DNA of 64,000 nt from an uncultured Granulosicoccaceae bacterium (GTDB taxonomy: Bacteria; Pseudomonadota; Gammaproteobacteria; Granulosicoccales; Granulosicoccaceae). The position numbers and the translations under genes are program-made. The stretch is taken from contig CALGKA010000061.1 in the NCBI GenBank assembly GCA_937927895.1, positions 1-64,000 of the forward strand, read 5' to 3'. Of the stretch, positions 54,205 through 64,000 are shown in pieces; within the stretch, counting starts at the first letter, position 1, and each line of letters begins with the position of its first letter. The notes below the pieces were generated by a model. The model was not told where the DNA came from. It did not search any database and saw nothing but the letters and a program-made list of their open reading frames with translations.

Positions 54205-54957
54205 ATGGCTACTAAACCACTGGCCCTTATCACAGGCGGCGCACAAGGAATAGGGTACGCTTGTGCAGAAGCCCTTCAAGAACAGGGTGCACAGATTATC
54301 CTGTCTGATATAAACACGGGTGCACTTGATAATGCTGTTAAAACGCTGGGTCAAGATACTGTGGGTATTGCCTGTGACATGGGAGACGCTGACCAGATCA
54401 ATAAAATGTTTGATCAAATAGATACAGAGCACGCGCCATTGCATATGTTGGTGAACAACGCCGGGATAGCATCTCCGGGGGACTTTCTAGACACCACCAT
54501 AGAACAGTTTAAGCAAGTGATTGATATAAATCTGGTGGGTACATTTTTAGCACTGCAGCGTGCTGCAAAAAATATGGTAGCCAATAAGGTCGAGGGTGCA
54601 ATCGTTAATATGTCTTCAATTAATGCGGTTGTGGCTATTCCTACCATCGCTGCTTATTGTGCATCTAAAGGCGGTGTTTCGCAATTAACCAAGTCTGCGT
54701 CGTTGGCGCTTGCGCCGCATAATATTCGCGTTAATGCGGTCGGGCCAGGTTCGATTGATACTGCCATGCTTGCAAGCGTTAACGCTAATCCAGACGCCAT
54801 GAAAATGGTAATGTCTCGCACGCCTATGCAACGACTTGGCAGTGCTGCAGAGATTGCTAATGTGGTGGCTTTTTTGGTTAGTGAGAAGTCTAGTTATATT
54901 ACGGGTGAGGTTATCTATGCAGATGGTGGTCGGTTGGGTATGAATTATACCTGTTAG
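54205..54957 (+). CDS. SDR family oxidoreductase
   Basis: This 250-residue classical short-chain dehydrogenase/reductase has the cofactor motif TGGAQGIG at residues 10-17, D35 at the end of strand 2 (favouring NAD(H)), NNAG at 84-87, catalytic S138, Y151 and K155 (YCASK), and the PG motif GPGSIDTAM. The C-terminus reads ITGEVIYADGGRLGMNY, as in 3-oxoacyl-ACP-reductase-like and sugar or polyol dehydrogenases. The substrate is not evident. It stands alone, followed by an 823-base gap (54958-55780) that holds the REP-like array and no gene. Confidence 0.92.
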   Translation: MATKPLALITGGAQGIGYACAEALQEQGAQIILSDINTGALDNAVKTLGQDTVGIACDMGDADQINKMFDQIDTEHAPLHMLVNNAGIASPGDFLDTTIEQFKQVIDINLVGTFLALQRAAKNMVANKVEGAIVNMSSINAVVAIPTIAAYCASKGGVSQLTKSASLALAPHNIRVNAVGPGSIDTAMLASVNANPDAMKMVMSRTPMQRLGSAAEIANVVAFLVSEKSSYITGEVIYADGGRLGMNYTC

Positions 54958-55021
54958 GTGGTTGGTGGTTGGGCGTCGGTTTTATTTGAAGTGTGAAGCG
55001 ACTGACGCATCACACTCTTTT

Positions 55022-55141
55022 AGTCCCTCGCTTACGCTGGCGGGCTTCCTGAAAACCTAAAAATGGCGAGCACGTGCTGGGGATAGCACGTCAAGGACTT
55101 CAGCGCCACTTTAAGGAAGCCCGCCAGCGTGAGCGAGGGAT
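55022..55141. repeat. inverted pair of REP-like elements
   Basis: AGTCCCTCGCTTACGCTGGC-GGGCTTCC at 55022-55049 faces an inverted copy beginning at 55113, about 63 bases away. Transcribed, the pair would fold into a long hairpin and could also end the SDR transcript. The element is the same family as those at 18184, 18295 and 18426. Confidence 0.8.
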
Positions 55142-55495
55142 TAAGGAACCGTGAATTTTCAGTACCCTTTCACTTTGAAAAAAATACAAACCACACAAAG
55201 CACCCGTACGTCATCTTTAAGGAAGCCCGCCAGCGTGAGCGAGGGATTAAGGAACCGTGAAGTTTCATTGCCCACTCACTTTGAAAAAAAATACAAACCA
55301 CACAAAGCACCCGTACGTAATCTTTAAGGAAGCCCGCCAGCGTGAGCGAGGGATTAAGGAACCGTGAAGTTTCATTACCCACTCACTTTGAAAAAAATAC
55401 AAACCACACAAAGCACCCGTACGTCATCTTTTAGGAAGCCTGTCAGCGTGAGCGAGGGTCTAAAGAACCGTGAAGTTTCATTACCCTCTCGCCTT
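55113..55495. repeat. tandem array of 106-107-bp REP-containing units
   Basis: Units start at 55113, 55219, 55326 and 55432 (spacings 106, 107 and 106). Each begins with AAGGAAGCCCGCCAGCGTGA and continues through CACTTTGAAAAAAATACAAA and ACAAAGCACCCGTACGT. The first three are almost identical; the fourth is diverged and loses similarity at about 55490. No coding capacity is seen. The close identity points to recent expansion. Confidence 0.88.
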
Positions 55496-55780
55496 ATAAT
55501 AAATCTCAGCCCTACAGCTGTAAGCAACACCCGTTGGCATTCCTTAACTAGAAAGTGCGCGGCCTGGAAACCTTGAAGTCTTATTATTCCCCTAACCTGA
55601 AAAAGAACACCGCTCCCAGTCACGCCAACACCACACCCAATACAAAGTGGAAAACCACCCCCATAACCCACAGATTTAGCTCAAGCGCTGAAGATCAACT
55701 ATAGTAAAGTACAGGTTTACAAATCGATTTGGCGCTGGTGACATTCTTTTACCCACCGGTGCATTTACAGGCACAAAATC

Positions 55781-57181
55781 ATGACTCAGGTTGTCACTGC
55801 AAAACAAATTCTCAATGGCTCGAAAGCCGCAGGTGAGACGGTCACCGTGCAAGGCTGGGTTCGTACGCGGCGTGATTCCAAAGCGGGCATATCGTTTCTA
55901 AATGTCTATGACGGCAGTGGTTTTGATGGTGTGCAAGCTGTGGTGCCCGAAAGCCTTTCAAACTACCACAATACCGTACTGAAACTTACCGCTGGTTGTT
56001 CGGTTGAAGTCACCGGCACGGTCGCGAATTCTGAGGGTGGTGGTCAGCAATTTGAACTTCAAGCCACAGAAGTTCAAGTTCATGGCTGGGTTGAAGACCC
56101 TGAGACTTACCCGGTTGCAAAGAAGCGCCACACGTTTGAGTATTTACGAACGATCTCGCACTTACGTCCGCGTACGAACGCTTTTGGGGCTATTACCAGA
56201 GTAAGAACAACATTGGCTAATGCTGTTCATAATTATTACTACGAGCGTGGCTTTCAGTGGGTCAACACACCCATCATTACTGCGAGTGATTGTGAAGGTG
56301 CAGGGGAGCTTTTCAGGGTTAGCACTCTTGATCTTGCTAATCTCCCCATCGGCAAAGATGGCAAGGTAGATTTCGAACAAGACTTTTTTGGCAGTGAGTC
56401 GTTTCTGACTGTGTCCGGTCAGTTAAATGTGGAGTGTTATGCCATGGCCTTGTCAAAGGTGTATACCTTTGGCCCAACCTTTCGTGCAGAAAACTCAAAC
56501 ACTAGCCGACACTTGGCGGAATTCTGGATGATCGAGCCGGAGATCGCTTTTGCAGGCTTGGATGAAAATGCAGCACTTGCTGAAGACTTCCTAAAGTATC
56601 TTTTCCAAACGGTGCTTAATGATCGTGAAGATGATATGGCATTTTTTAACCAGCGGGTCGATAAAGGCTGTATTGAGCGCTTAGAGAAAATGGTGACAAC
56701 TGAATTTGAGCAAATGGAATACACAGAAGCCGTTAAGATCTTAAAGAGCTGCAACAAGAAATTCGAATTCCCGGTAGAGTGGGGTCATGATCTTCAATCA
56801 GAGCACGAGCGATACCTAACCGAAGAGCATGTTGGTAAACCTATTGTGTTGCGCAATTATCCTAAAGAGATTAAAGCGTTTTATATGCGTGAAAACGACG
56901 ACGGAAAAACGGTTGCAGCAATGGATGTTCTAGCCCCGGGTATTGGTGAGATTATCGGGGGTAGCCAACGTGAAGAACGGCTTGATAGATTAGATGCTAA
57001 GCTTGAAGCGCAAGGTATCTCAGAAGAACTATGGTGGTATCGTGATCTACGTCGTTACGGCACCGTGCCTCATGCAGGGTTTGGCTTGGGTTTCGAAAGG
57101 CTAATTAATTATATTACGGGCATGGAAAATATCCGCGATGCCATACCGTTTCCTCGTACGCCAAAAAGCGCACCGTTCTAA
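55781..57181 (+). CDS. asnS: asparaginyl-tRNA synthetase
   Basis: This 466-residue class IIb aminoacyl-tRNA synthetase charges tRNA-Asn with asparagine. The N-terminal OB-fold anticodon-binding domain is visible ([20 protein letters not shown]). The catalytic domain has motif 2 in [20 protein letters not shown] and motif 3 in [15 protein letters not shown], and it ends [12 protein letters not shown], the usual AsnS terminus. The length matches the bacterial family. The gene is alone, with an AT-rich leader after the REP-like array. Confidence 0.98.
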   Translation: MTQVVTAKQILNGSKAAGETVTVQGWVRTRRDSKAGISFLNVYDGSGFDGVQAVVPESLSNYHNTVLKLTAGCSVEVTGTVANSEGGGQQFELQATEVQVHGWVEDPETYPVAKKRHTFEYLRTISHLRPRTNAFGAITRVRTTLANAVHNYYYERGFQWVNTPIITASDCEGAGELFRVSTLDLANLPIGKDGKVDFEQDFFGSESFLTVSGQLNVECYAMALSKVYTFGPTFRAENSNTSRHLAEFWMIEPEIAFAGLDENAALAEDFLKYLFQTVLNDREDDMAFFNQRVDKGCIERLEKMVTTEFEQMEYTEAVKILKSCNKKFEFPVEWGHDLQSEHERYLTEEHVGKPIVLRNYPKEIKAFYMRENDDGKTVAAMDVLAPGIGEIIGGSQREERLDRLDAKLEAQGISEELWWYRDLRRYGTVPHAGFGLGFERLINYITGMENIRDAIPFPRTPKSAPF

Positions 57182-57271
57182 TATTTATCGAATATACTTA
57201 AACTTTAGTAAGCACTGAACTTAATCTGTGCTCTTAATTAGGTAATTAAACTGGACGCTCAATTTATATCT

Positions 57272-58012
57272 TTGATGCAAAGCGTCGGCTTTACTAATGC
57301 TGACGCATTTGCGCTGTGCTTTTTCTTTGTCTCATGGATACTTCACTTTTGGATGGTGAACCTTTCACCATGGAGTAATAAAGCAATTTCTGCCCGTATG
57401 AGTTTGTACCGCCATCGATGGATGAGCAATATGGTGTATCGCAGCCCAAAAATGCCAGACACTATTATCCAAAATTCACTGCAGTACGGTGTCATTTTCT
57501 TTGCTTCAACCTCAATTTTATTAATTGGCGCATTAATAGCCGGATTAGGTGCATCTGATCAGGCTATTGAATTGTTGGCTGATCTGCCTTTTGCAGTGGG
57601 CACCACTAGAACAGTGTGGGAAATAAAAGTGTTAATACTGACTTTTATTTTTACTTTCGCATTTTTTAAATTTGCATGGAGCTATCGGCTGTTTAACTAT
57701 GTCATTATCATGATAGGCGCCGCGCCTGATGAGACGGTTGCCAAAGCAAAGCAGCAGCCAGAGACTGTGAATCTAGAAGACTACGCCAACACGGTTGGGC
57801 AGCTTCATACGCTGGGTGCGCGGCACTTTACCATAGGGCTGAATTCGTACTTTTTCGCACTTGCTGCCAGTGCTTGGTTTTTGGGCCCTAAGTTTTTTAT
57901 TGCGTCAACCATCTGGGTCAGTTTGGTTTTGTATCGTCGAGCGTTTTGGTCTACCTTTGGCCGCGCGTTAGCGAGCCTGGACGACGTAGACGCACCTTCA
58001 AAAAAGAACTAA
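57272..58012 (+). CDS. DUF599 family membrane protein
   Basis: This inner-membrane protein of about 246 residues has four or five hydrophobic helices (AFALCFFFVSWILHFWMV; GVIFFASTSILLIGALIAGL; VLILTFIFTFAFFKFAW; FFALAASAWFLGPKFFIAS). The stretch MSLYRHRWMSNMVYRSPKMP followed by DTIIQNSLQ, and later FFKFAWSYRLFNYVIIMIGA, are characteristic of DUF599. The function is unknown in the family. The start is uncertain: TTG at 57272, ATG at 57275, or an upstream non-ATG codon, since in-frame residues LDAQFISL precede it. It lies about 90 bases behind asnS. Confidence 0.85.
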   Translation: MMQSVGFTNADAFALCFFFVSWILHFWMVNLSPWSNKAISARMSLYRHRWMSNMVYRSPKMPDTIIQNSLQYGVIFFASTSILLIGALIAGLGASDQAIELLADLPFAVGTTRTVWEIKVLILTFIFTFAFFKFAWSYRLFNYVIIMIGAAPDETVAKAKQQPETVNLEDYANTVGQLHTLGARHFTIGLNSYFFALAASAWFLGPKFFIASTIWVSLVLYRRAFWSTFGRALASLDDVDAPSKKN

Positions 58013-58097
58013 AACTATCCCCGCAGGATTAAGTGTAGGAATTGTTCAGTAATCCGATCAGTAGTTACGTAGTGCTTTTGGTGTAAGTCAATTCCTG

Positions 58098-58213
58098 TGT
58101 GATCTTTCGCCGACCCTATATAGTTATTTAGAATGACTAAACGCCTATATAGGGTAGGCAAAATCTCACGCACCTGAATGATCCTCGCTACGCGCTGTTT
58201 ATGGACGGACACT
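58098..58213 (-). mobile_element. MITE-like element, copy 3 (left arm decayed)
   Basis: The core TTATTTAGAATGACTAAACGC and the right arm through CGCTACGCGCTGTTTATGGA match copies 1 and 2. The left outer arm is not recognisable beyond about 15 bases. The paired boxes flanking the core are CTATATAG instead of CTACATGTAG, and both changed together. The right terminus ends GGACGGACAC rather than GGATGGGCAC. The 341-base gap 58013-58353 also holds a perfect 12-base palindrome, ATTCACGTGAAT, at 58264-58275, and no gene. Confidence 0.72.
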
Positions 58214-58353
58214 TGCCAGTTATTTGTGCCTTTGGGTCAGTAGTTGGTTTGGATCTCCACGAAATTCACGTGAATAGCACAAGAATTCACGAAAAAGTCA
58301 CGGAGAGACGATTACATTGATAGGGCGTGTTGTAGCGGCGAATAATAGAGCAT

Positions 58354-58680
58354 ATGTGTAAACCAGTTATTTCTGATCCCGGTGACTTTCAACAGATCAT
58401 TATAGAGTCACTCAAAACAAATGATCTCATCACTATTCCGCTGGAAAAATGGGGTGATGAATCATTTGGGTTTTCAGAGTACCGGGTGATCACGTTTTCT
58501 AACGGTACCTCAATAGAGTTGTTAGTAGAGGTGGAATTGCCTAATAAGGTTTTGGTGACACTCCGTGATACTTATGCAGAGATAACTCTCCGCACAGTGC
58601 ATGGCCTGGCCATTAACTATGATTCGCCTTCGGTGGGGTATATCACGGTAAAGCTAGGGGAAGATATCCCTTCTGATTAA
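58354..58680 (+). CDS. small hypothetical protein
   Basis: This 108-residue soluble protein is of unknown family. It is acidic, with alternating strands (ITFSNGTSIELLVEVELPNK, YAEITLRTVHGLAINY) and no signal or membrane segment. There is no strong ribosome-binding site before the ATG, so the gene is less certain than its neighbours. The even residue composition and the lack of overlapping frames support it. It lies between a decayed MITE-like element and the convergent davB-like gene. Confidence 0.55.
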   Translation: MCKPVISDPGDFQQIIIESLKTNDLITIPLEKWGDESFGFSEYRVITFSNGTSIELLVEVELPNKVLVTLRDTYAEITLRTVHGLAINYDSPSVGYITVKLGEDIPSD

Positions 58681-58753
58681 TGCTACTTTTACCTTGGCCA
58701 ATTCTACCTTGCCTCACATACCTTTGCCTTGTAAGTCCGGTCACTATAGATAC

Positions 58754-60412
58754 CTAACTGGCATCAAGATCCACGGGCTTAATAGTCTCAAATAGATCCC
58801 CTGGGCCCGGGTTGTCTTTATGGCATTTGCCACCTAGATGATTAATCACTCCCCAAACGGAGTTTAGCGCGGTTTGTACAGCGCCTTCTGCCCAACCGGG
58901 TGTCCATGAGACATCATCGCCGGCTATAAAAATCCCCTGTTCTGTTGTTGGGAGATCTGATTGCATGAAGTGGCAGTACATGCGTCTGTTATAACGGTAA
59001 TGACCTGGTGAAGCACCTTTGAAAGCACCTAGAAAGTTAGCGTCTGCCTCCCATGAGATAGTAATAGGTTTACCTACTATATGGCTTTTAATATCTATAT
59101 CGGGGTATATCTTTGATAGAGCGTTTAGTGCTAGTTCAACGCGCCGCTCAACCGGTAACGGTAACATTTTTAAGGCATCTGCCATCCAGGTGTAGGTTAG
59201 ACAAATAACAGCTGGTGAATCTTCACCGTTGTCAAACAGGTAGGTGCCACGTGTAAGTCTGTCAGTGAGAGTCATGCTCATGCATTGCTGCCCGCTGACC
59301 GGGTCGCGATCTTTCCAGAACGGTCGATCAACCATTACATAAGTCTTTGACGATTGCATGTAACTAGTGCGATCCAACGCCATCCAAACTGCATGTGAGA
59401 ACAGTGATTCTTGCGTATCAATACTGGTCGTTAACAGCCAACTTTGGCAGGTGGCAATCACTACCGGGAACGTTTGTTCATTGCCGTATTGATCAGTGAC
59501 ACAAATAGCATTAGTGTTTGTACGTCTAAGCTTTACAACCCCGGGTTTAGTGGCGCCAACGTTTAATTTGGCAAGGCTCGTTCCATCTGGCCAGTGGACA
59601 GCATTCTCTATCTCACAGTCCCAAAGGCCTCTGGGTAAAGACTCTGAGCCGCCAATGATTAAGTCTTGGTTGAAGTCACAGTCTGTTAGTACAACGCGTA
59701 GAATCTCAAGCATTGAGTTTTTGAAGTCTGAATCCCAACCACCTGTACCAAAGCCCACCTGGCCAAAGATTTCGCGATGTTTAAAATCTAATTTTTTGAA
59801 AGCGGGTGCGGTGGCGATAAAATCATAAAACGTACGATCATCCCACTCTCGAACTAGTTTGTCCCATAGCTTTTTGATGCCTTGAACATCACGCTCTTTA
59901 ATGGCGGTTTGAATATCTGCAAAGTAGGCTTCAGTGTTGAGTGCTTCATCCCATGCTTTTGCAACACGTTTATAAACATCAGGTAGGTCATCCATTTTTT
60001 CGGCGTAAATTTTCTCGCCCGCAAGTTCGATAACAGTGCTCTCTGCAGCTTCAGTGAGCGGGTTTGGAAATGGTTTTTTCTCAAGGCCAAGTAGGTCCGT
60101 GTAGTGGTTAAATGTTGATGCTGAGCGCGGGAAACGCATACCGCCGAGCTCTGCTACCACACCCGTTGCGTTTTCGAATTGCTCTGACCGAAGCCTGCCG
60201 CCCATGCGACCAATTTCGTAGATAACCGGCTTAAGCCCCAGTTTCATTAACTCAAATGCCGCAACCATGCCTGACACACCAGCGCCGATTATGGCCACTT
60301 CAACGCCGTGTTGATCTTTAGGTAGTTCACCTATACCTGACGGGTGGCTTATCCAGTTGTCATAAGCGAAAGGAAAGTCTGGACCAAATACAGTTACGGG
60401 CAGTTTTGACAT
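58754..60412 (-). CDS. davB: flavin amine oxidase / lysine 2-monooxygenase-like (DavB family)
   Basis: This 552-residue FAD enzyme has the dinucleotide motif GAGVSG at residues 43-48, IYEIGRMGGRLRS for the ribose/FAD contact and AELGGMRFPRSASTFNHYTD. The C-terminal FAD motif is IFIAGDDVSWTPGWAEGAVQ. These are hallmarks of the tryptophan 2-monooxygenase (IaaM) and lysine 2-monooxygenase (DavB) group, which turn an L-amino acid into the amide with one fewer carbon. The adjacent upstream gene is a DavA-like nitrilase-fold amidase, not an IaaH-type amidase, so lysine is the more likely substrate. The product would be 5-aminovaleramide. The 3-base gap to the amidase gene shows one operon. Substrate choice is inference from context. 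Confidence 0.82.
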   Translation of the reverse strand: MSKLPVTVFGPDFPFAYDNWISHPSGIGELPKDQHGVEVAIIGAGVSGMVAAFELMKLGLKPVIYEIGRMGGRLRSEQFENATGVVAELGGMRFPRSASTFNHYTDLLGLEKKPFPNPLTEAAESTVIELAGEKIYAEKMDDLPDVYKRVAKAWDEALNTEAYFADIQTAIKERDVQGIKKLWDKLVREWDDRTFYDFIATAPAFKKLDFKHREIFGQVGFGTGGWDSDFKNSMLEILRVVLTDCDFNQDLIIGGSESLPRGLWDCEIENAVHWPDGTSLAKLNVGATKPGVVKLRRTNTNAICVTDQYGNEQTFPVVIATCQSWLLTTSIDTQESLFSHAVWMALDRTSYMQSSKTYVMVDRPFWKDRDPVSGQQCMSMTLTDRLTRGTYLFDNGEDSPAVICLTYTWMADALKMLPLPVERRVELALNALSKIYPDIDIKSHIVGKPITISWEADANFLGAFKGASPGHYRYNRRMYCHFMQSDLPTTEQGIFIAGDDVSWTPGWAEGAVQTALNSVWGVINHLGGKCHKDNPGPGDLFETIKPVDLDAS

Positions 60413-60415
60413 CTG

Positions 60416-61222
60416 TTACTCAGCTAGAGATTTATATAAATGCGGTAAACGATCGCGATGATACGGCAGGGCCACTCGGTTGTCCGTGATTGTTTGTTTA
60501 TCAAGAGTGGCGACTAATAATGTTTCGGTTTGATCGGCCCTTGCGAGATCAGCACCCTCTGGGCCAACAATACAGCTTCGGCCTTCATAGGTCAGGTCTG
60601 CTTCCGTATCACAGTAGTTGCAATAGGCGATATAGAATTGATTTTCATAGGCGCGCACTGGTACTACGCGTGTGGCAATGTCCCTCCACGGATGCATTAA
60701 GCCTGTGGGTACTAATAGAAGTTCGGCTCCAGCCAGGGCTAAGGCTCTGGTGTTTTCCGGGAATTCTATGTCATAGCAAATTAGTAAGCCGATCTGCCAG
60801 CCTGCAATCTCAAATACGGGCGTCAGGGTGTCACCTGGTGTAAATAATGTTCGGTCAAGATCACCCCATAAGTGGGTTTTACGATAACTGCCTGCGACTT
60901 CACCCGCAGCATTGATCACTTGAACGGTGTTGAAGTACTGACCTGCGTCCCGTTCAGCAAAGCCATACGCTATGGCAATATTATGTTGCGTGCAGAGTGC
61001 AGCAATAGACTTGCTGGTTGAGCCATTAGCTCTTATGGCCACCTGCTGCATGGTTTTCAGCGGTTGGTTGTATCCGGTAATACTGCATTCTGGCACGACT
61101 AGAATGTTAGCGCCAGCGGCAGCTGCTTTTGTGGCAGCTGACTCTAATCGAGCCAGAGAAGCTGGCAGATTGTTTGGCGTGGGAGCGTGTTGCAGTGTCG
61201 CTACGGTAATTTTTGAATTCAT
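60416..61222 (-). CDS. davA: carbon-nitrogen hydrolase, 5-aminovaleramidase-like (DavA family)
   Basis: This 268-residue nitrilase-superfamily amidase has the catalytic triad E45 (VVPECSITGY), K115 (YRKTHLWGDLDR) and C149 (GLLICYDIEFPEN). The surrounding blocks closely resemble DavA of Pseudomonas, which hydrolyses 5-aminovaleramide to 5-aminovalerate and ammonia. The length also fits. It is first in a two-gene leftward operon with the DavB-like oxidase 3 bases downstream. Later steps (DavT, DavD) are not in the window. A different omega-amide substrate is possible. Confidence 0.85.
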   Translation of the reverse strand: MNSKITVATLQHAPTPNNLPASLARLESAATKAAAAGANILVVPECSITGYNQPLKTMQQVAIRANGSTSKSIAALCTQHNIAIAYGFAERDAGQYFNTVQVINAAGEVAGSYRKTHLWGDLDRTLFTPGDTLTPVFEIAGWQIGLLICYDIEFPENTRALALAGAELLLVPTGLMHPWRDIATRVVPVRAYENQFYIAYCNYCDTEADLTYEGRSCIVGPEGADLARADQTETLLVATLDKQTITDNRVALPYHRDRLPHLYKSLAE

Positions 61223-61383
61223 AGCAATTTTATCTCTAGTAGCCCCGCAAATTGGTAATTTCTGTGAAGTGGGGATTCAGTTTGAAGTACTATCATATGG
61301 CGTTAATTTCTAGCGCGAATTACCAAACAGCATTCAATTGCTGGCAAGCAAAAATTACCCATAATTCACAGGACCTAGATCGA

Positions 61384-61947
61384 ATGACTTTAACCAGTTG
61401 GGGCAAGCACGTGTCTACCACTGCATTGGTAGTAATTGTAGCCTCCATCTTGACCGCTTGTGCGCCTTCGTTAAAAGAAATACCGCTGCAGGTACCACCT
61501 CAGTCAGAACAGCTTGCAACGCCTGAAGCTACAGCTGCACCGGGTGATCAACCGGAGGGTTTGAAAGAGCTAACAATAGAAGTGCTACACAAGGCCAATT
61601 ACAATCCATTTGAGCGCAACAACGGCAAAAGTTTCAGGGCCTTGAAAAGTATTGAGCAATACCGAGCGGAGCTGGGTTTGCACTCTATAGAAACAGCCAA
61701 GCCTGTGGACTACAAAACATCACAGGTGTTGTCTTCGTCCATTGGAGAGGTGCCAACTGGTGGCTATAAAGTGACAGCCACCAAGGCTGAAGAGTATGCA
61801 GACCGCGTCGTTGTAACGGTGGTGCTCACGACACCCGGGCCTGACTGCATAACAACACAGGCGGTGACTCACCCGTTTGAGATTGTCGTGATACCGTCAG
61901 TTAAGCGAATTGAAATTTCAGAACGCAAGCAAGTGGAAGACTGCTAA
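61384..61947 (+). CDS. hypothetical lipoprotein
   Basis: This protein is 187 residues from the ATG at 61384. The frame is open 44 codons further, but this start gives a lipoprotein signal with lipobox LTAC (Cys26) and has AGGA upstream. A Pro/Gln/Ala-rich linker follows, then a compact domain with KANYNPFERNNGKSFRALKS and several beta strands (GGYKVTATKAEEYADRVVVT) and two late cysteines (GPDC, EDC). The family is not recognised. It is divergent from davA and ends in a terminator shared with leuA. Confidence 0.78.
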   Translation: MTLTSWGKHVSTTALVVIVASILTACAPSLKEIPLQVPPQSEQLATPEATAAPGDQPEGLKELTIEVLHKANYNPFERNNGKSFRALKSIEQYRAELGLHSIETAKPVDYKTSQVLSSSIGEVPTGGYKVTATKAEEYADRVVVTVVLTTPGPDCITTQAVTHPFEIVVIPSVKRIEISERKQVEDC

Positions 61948-61954
61948 TGAAAGA

Positions 61955-61989
61955 GCCACTGCTGACGCACATCAGCAGTGGCTTTCTTA
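61955..61989. terminator. hairpin terminator between convergent genes
   Basis: GCCACTGCTGA (61955-61965) pairs with TCAGCAGTGGC (61972-61982), with a 6-base loop, followed by TTTCTT. It lies between the lipoprotein stop and the end of leuA and can serve the rightward gene well; the leftward side lacks a strong T run. Confidence 0.8.
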
Positions 61990-62019
61990 TTGGCTTTGTA
62001 AGTGAAACCTATCTAATAG

Positions 62020-63744
<1,725 letters not shown>

Positions 63745-63863
63745 CTAGGTGGCGGTATGGCCGATATATGTGGCGGTATGGCCGGATATAGTAAGTGGCT
63801 CATGTCTTTTGAGTCACGGCCTTTTGAGTCACGGTGAAGGCAAATATTGGGTGGTTAGGGTAT

Positions 63864-63918
63864 GCGCCGATGATTGGCGCGTAAGATACGCGGTGCCCGG
63901 AAGCCTTAGGCCGCCGGG
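63864..63918 (-). promoter_or_regulatory. candidate leuA attenuator hairpins
   Basis: Three possible stems follow the leader reading frame on the minus strand. They are CCCGG/CCGGG (63896-63918, overlapping the leader stop), CGCGTA-AGA-TACGCG (63878-63892) and GCGCC/GGCGC (63864-63880). The last two share bases 63878-63880 and cannot both form. That mutual exclusion is what an attenuator needs. No clear run of U follows the last stem, so a Rho-dependent or translational version is possible. Confidence 0.5.
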
Positions 63919-63956
63919 TTAATAAGGAGCAGTTGTAGCGTAGTTCTTATAGACAT
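63906..63956 (-). CDS. putative leu operon leader peptide
   Basis: A 16-codon frame, too short for normal gene calling, reads MSIRTTLQLLLINPAA. It has four leucine codons (CTA, CTG, CTC, CTT) in five positions, followed by isoleucine, and starts 233 bases before leuA. Leader peptides of branched-chain amino acid operons have this make-up: ribosome stalling at Leu codons when leucine is scarce switches downstream hairpins. The stop codon falls inside the first hairpin, as expected. No strong Shine-Dalgarno sequence is seen. The reading is inference from composition and position. Confidence 0.55.
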   Translation of the reverse strand: MSIRTTLQLLLINPAA

Positions 63957-64000
63957 AGTTTTAGAGTAAATCGGGTTAGCGTTGCAGTCAAGTCGCAGCT

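Noticed and set aside
55113-55495. CRISPR array or coding repeats
   Set aside because: The whole 106-base unit repeats, leaving no variable spacers, and the open frames across it are short and change between strands.

Overview
The window looks like a chromosome segment of a free-living, probably marine, Gammaproteobacterium. Supporting signs are a Gram-negative envelope (TolC-type protein, lipoproteins, TAXI and peptide binding proteins), a LexA with an E. coli-like CTGT-N8-ACAG-type box, a DavA/DavB-like lysine catabolic pair, an ImuA/ImuB cassette and moderate GC. The genus cannot be fixed from the sequence alone. No rRNA, tRNA, CRISPR array, prophage or intact transposase was recognised.

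Layout. 1-2.0 kb: the end of a GNAT acetyltransferase (cut by the window edge), a lipoprotein and a secreted WGWDG-repeat protein. 2.6-7.6 kb: a peptide ABC importer (binding protein, two permeases, double ATPase). 7.6-11.7 kb: a TAXI-type binding protein with a sensor kinase and a FixJ-like regulator. This block plus a lipoprotein gene is bracketed by two near-identical inverted copies of a 160-bp MITE-like element. 13-18 kb: a P-loop kinase, two more WGWDG-repeat secreted proteins (one carrying plant-type leucine-rich repeats) and a lipoprotein serpin. 18.5-22.4 kb: imuB, a PIN-domain gene, imuA and lexA. 22.9-52.6 kb: one apparent operon for a TolC-like lipoprotein, two HlyD-like adaptors (one with a GAF-like N-terminus), an M50 metalloprotease fused to an adaptor-like tail, a 7522-residue repetitive protein and an L,D-transpeptidase. 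52.9-64 kb: an outer-membrane-like protein, a BON protein, an SDR dehydrogenase, a tandem REP-like array, asnS, a DUF599 membrane protein, a davBA-like pair, a lipoprotein and leuA, with an unannotated leucine-rich leader peptide upstream.

How the genes work together. The most striking unit is the 30-kb operon. The giant protein starts with a LEPR-type motif and a DUF4347 domain instead of a signal peptide, and it carries about 19 two-domain repeats of roughly 308 residues. It is preceded by envelope-spanning export parts that contain no ABC ATPase, and it is translationally coupled to a peptidoglycan cross-linking enzyme. I read this as a candidate dedicated surface-display system. A second pattern is a shared 8-bp palindrome, GTCATGAC, in front of all three WGWDG-repeat genes and one lipoprotein gene, which suggests a small regulon of secreted proteins.
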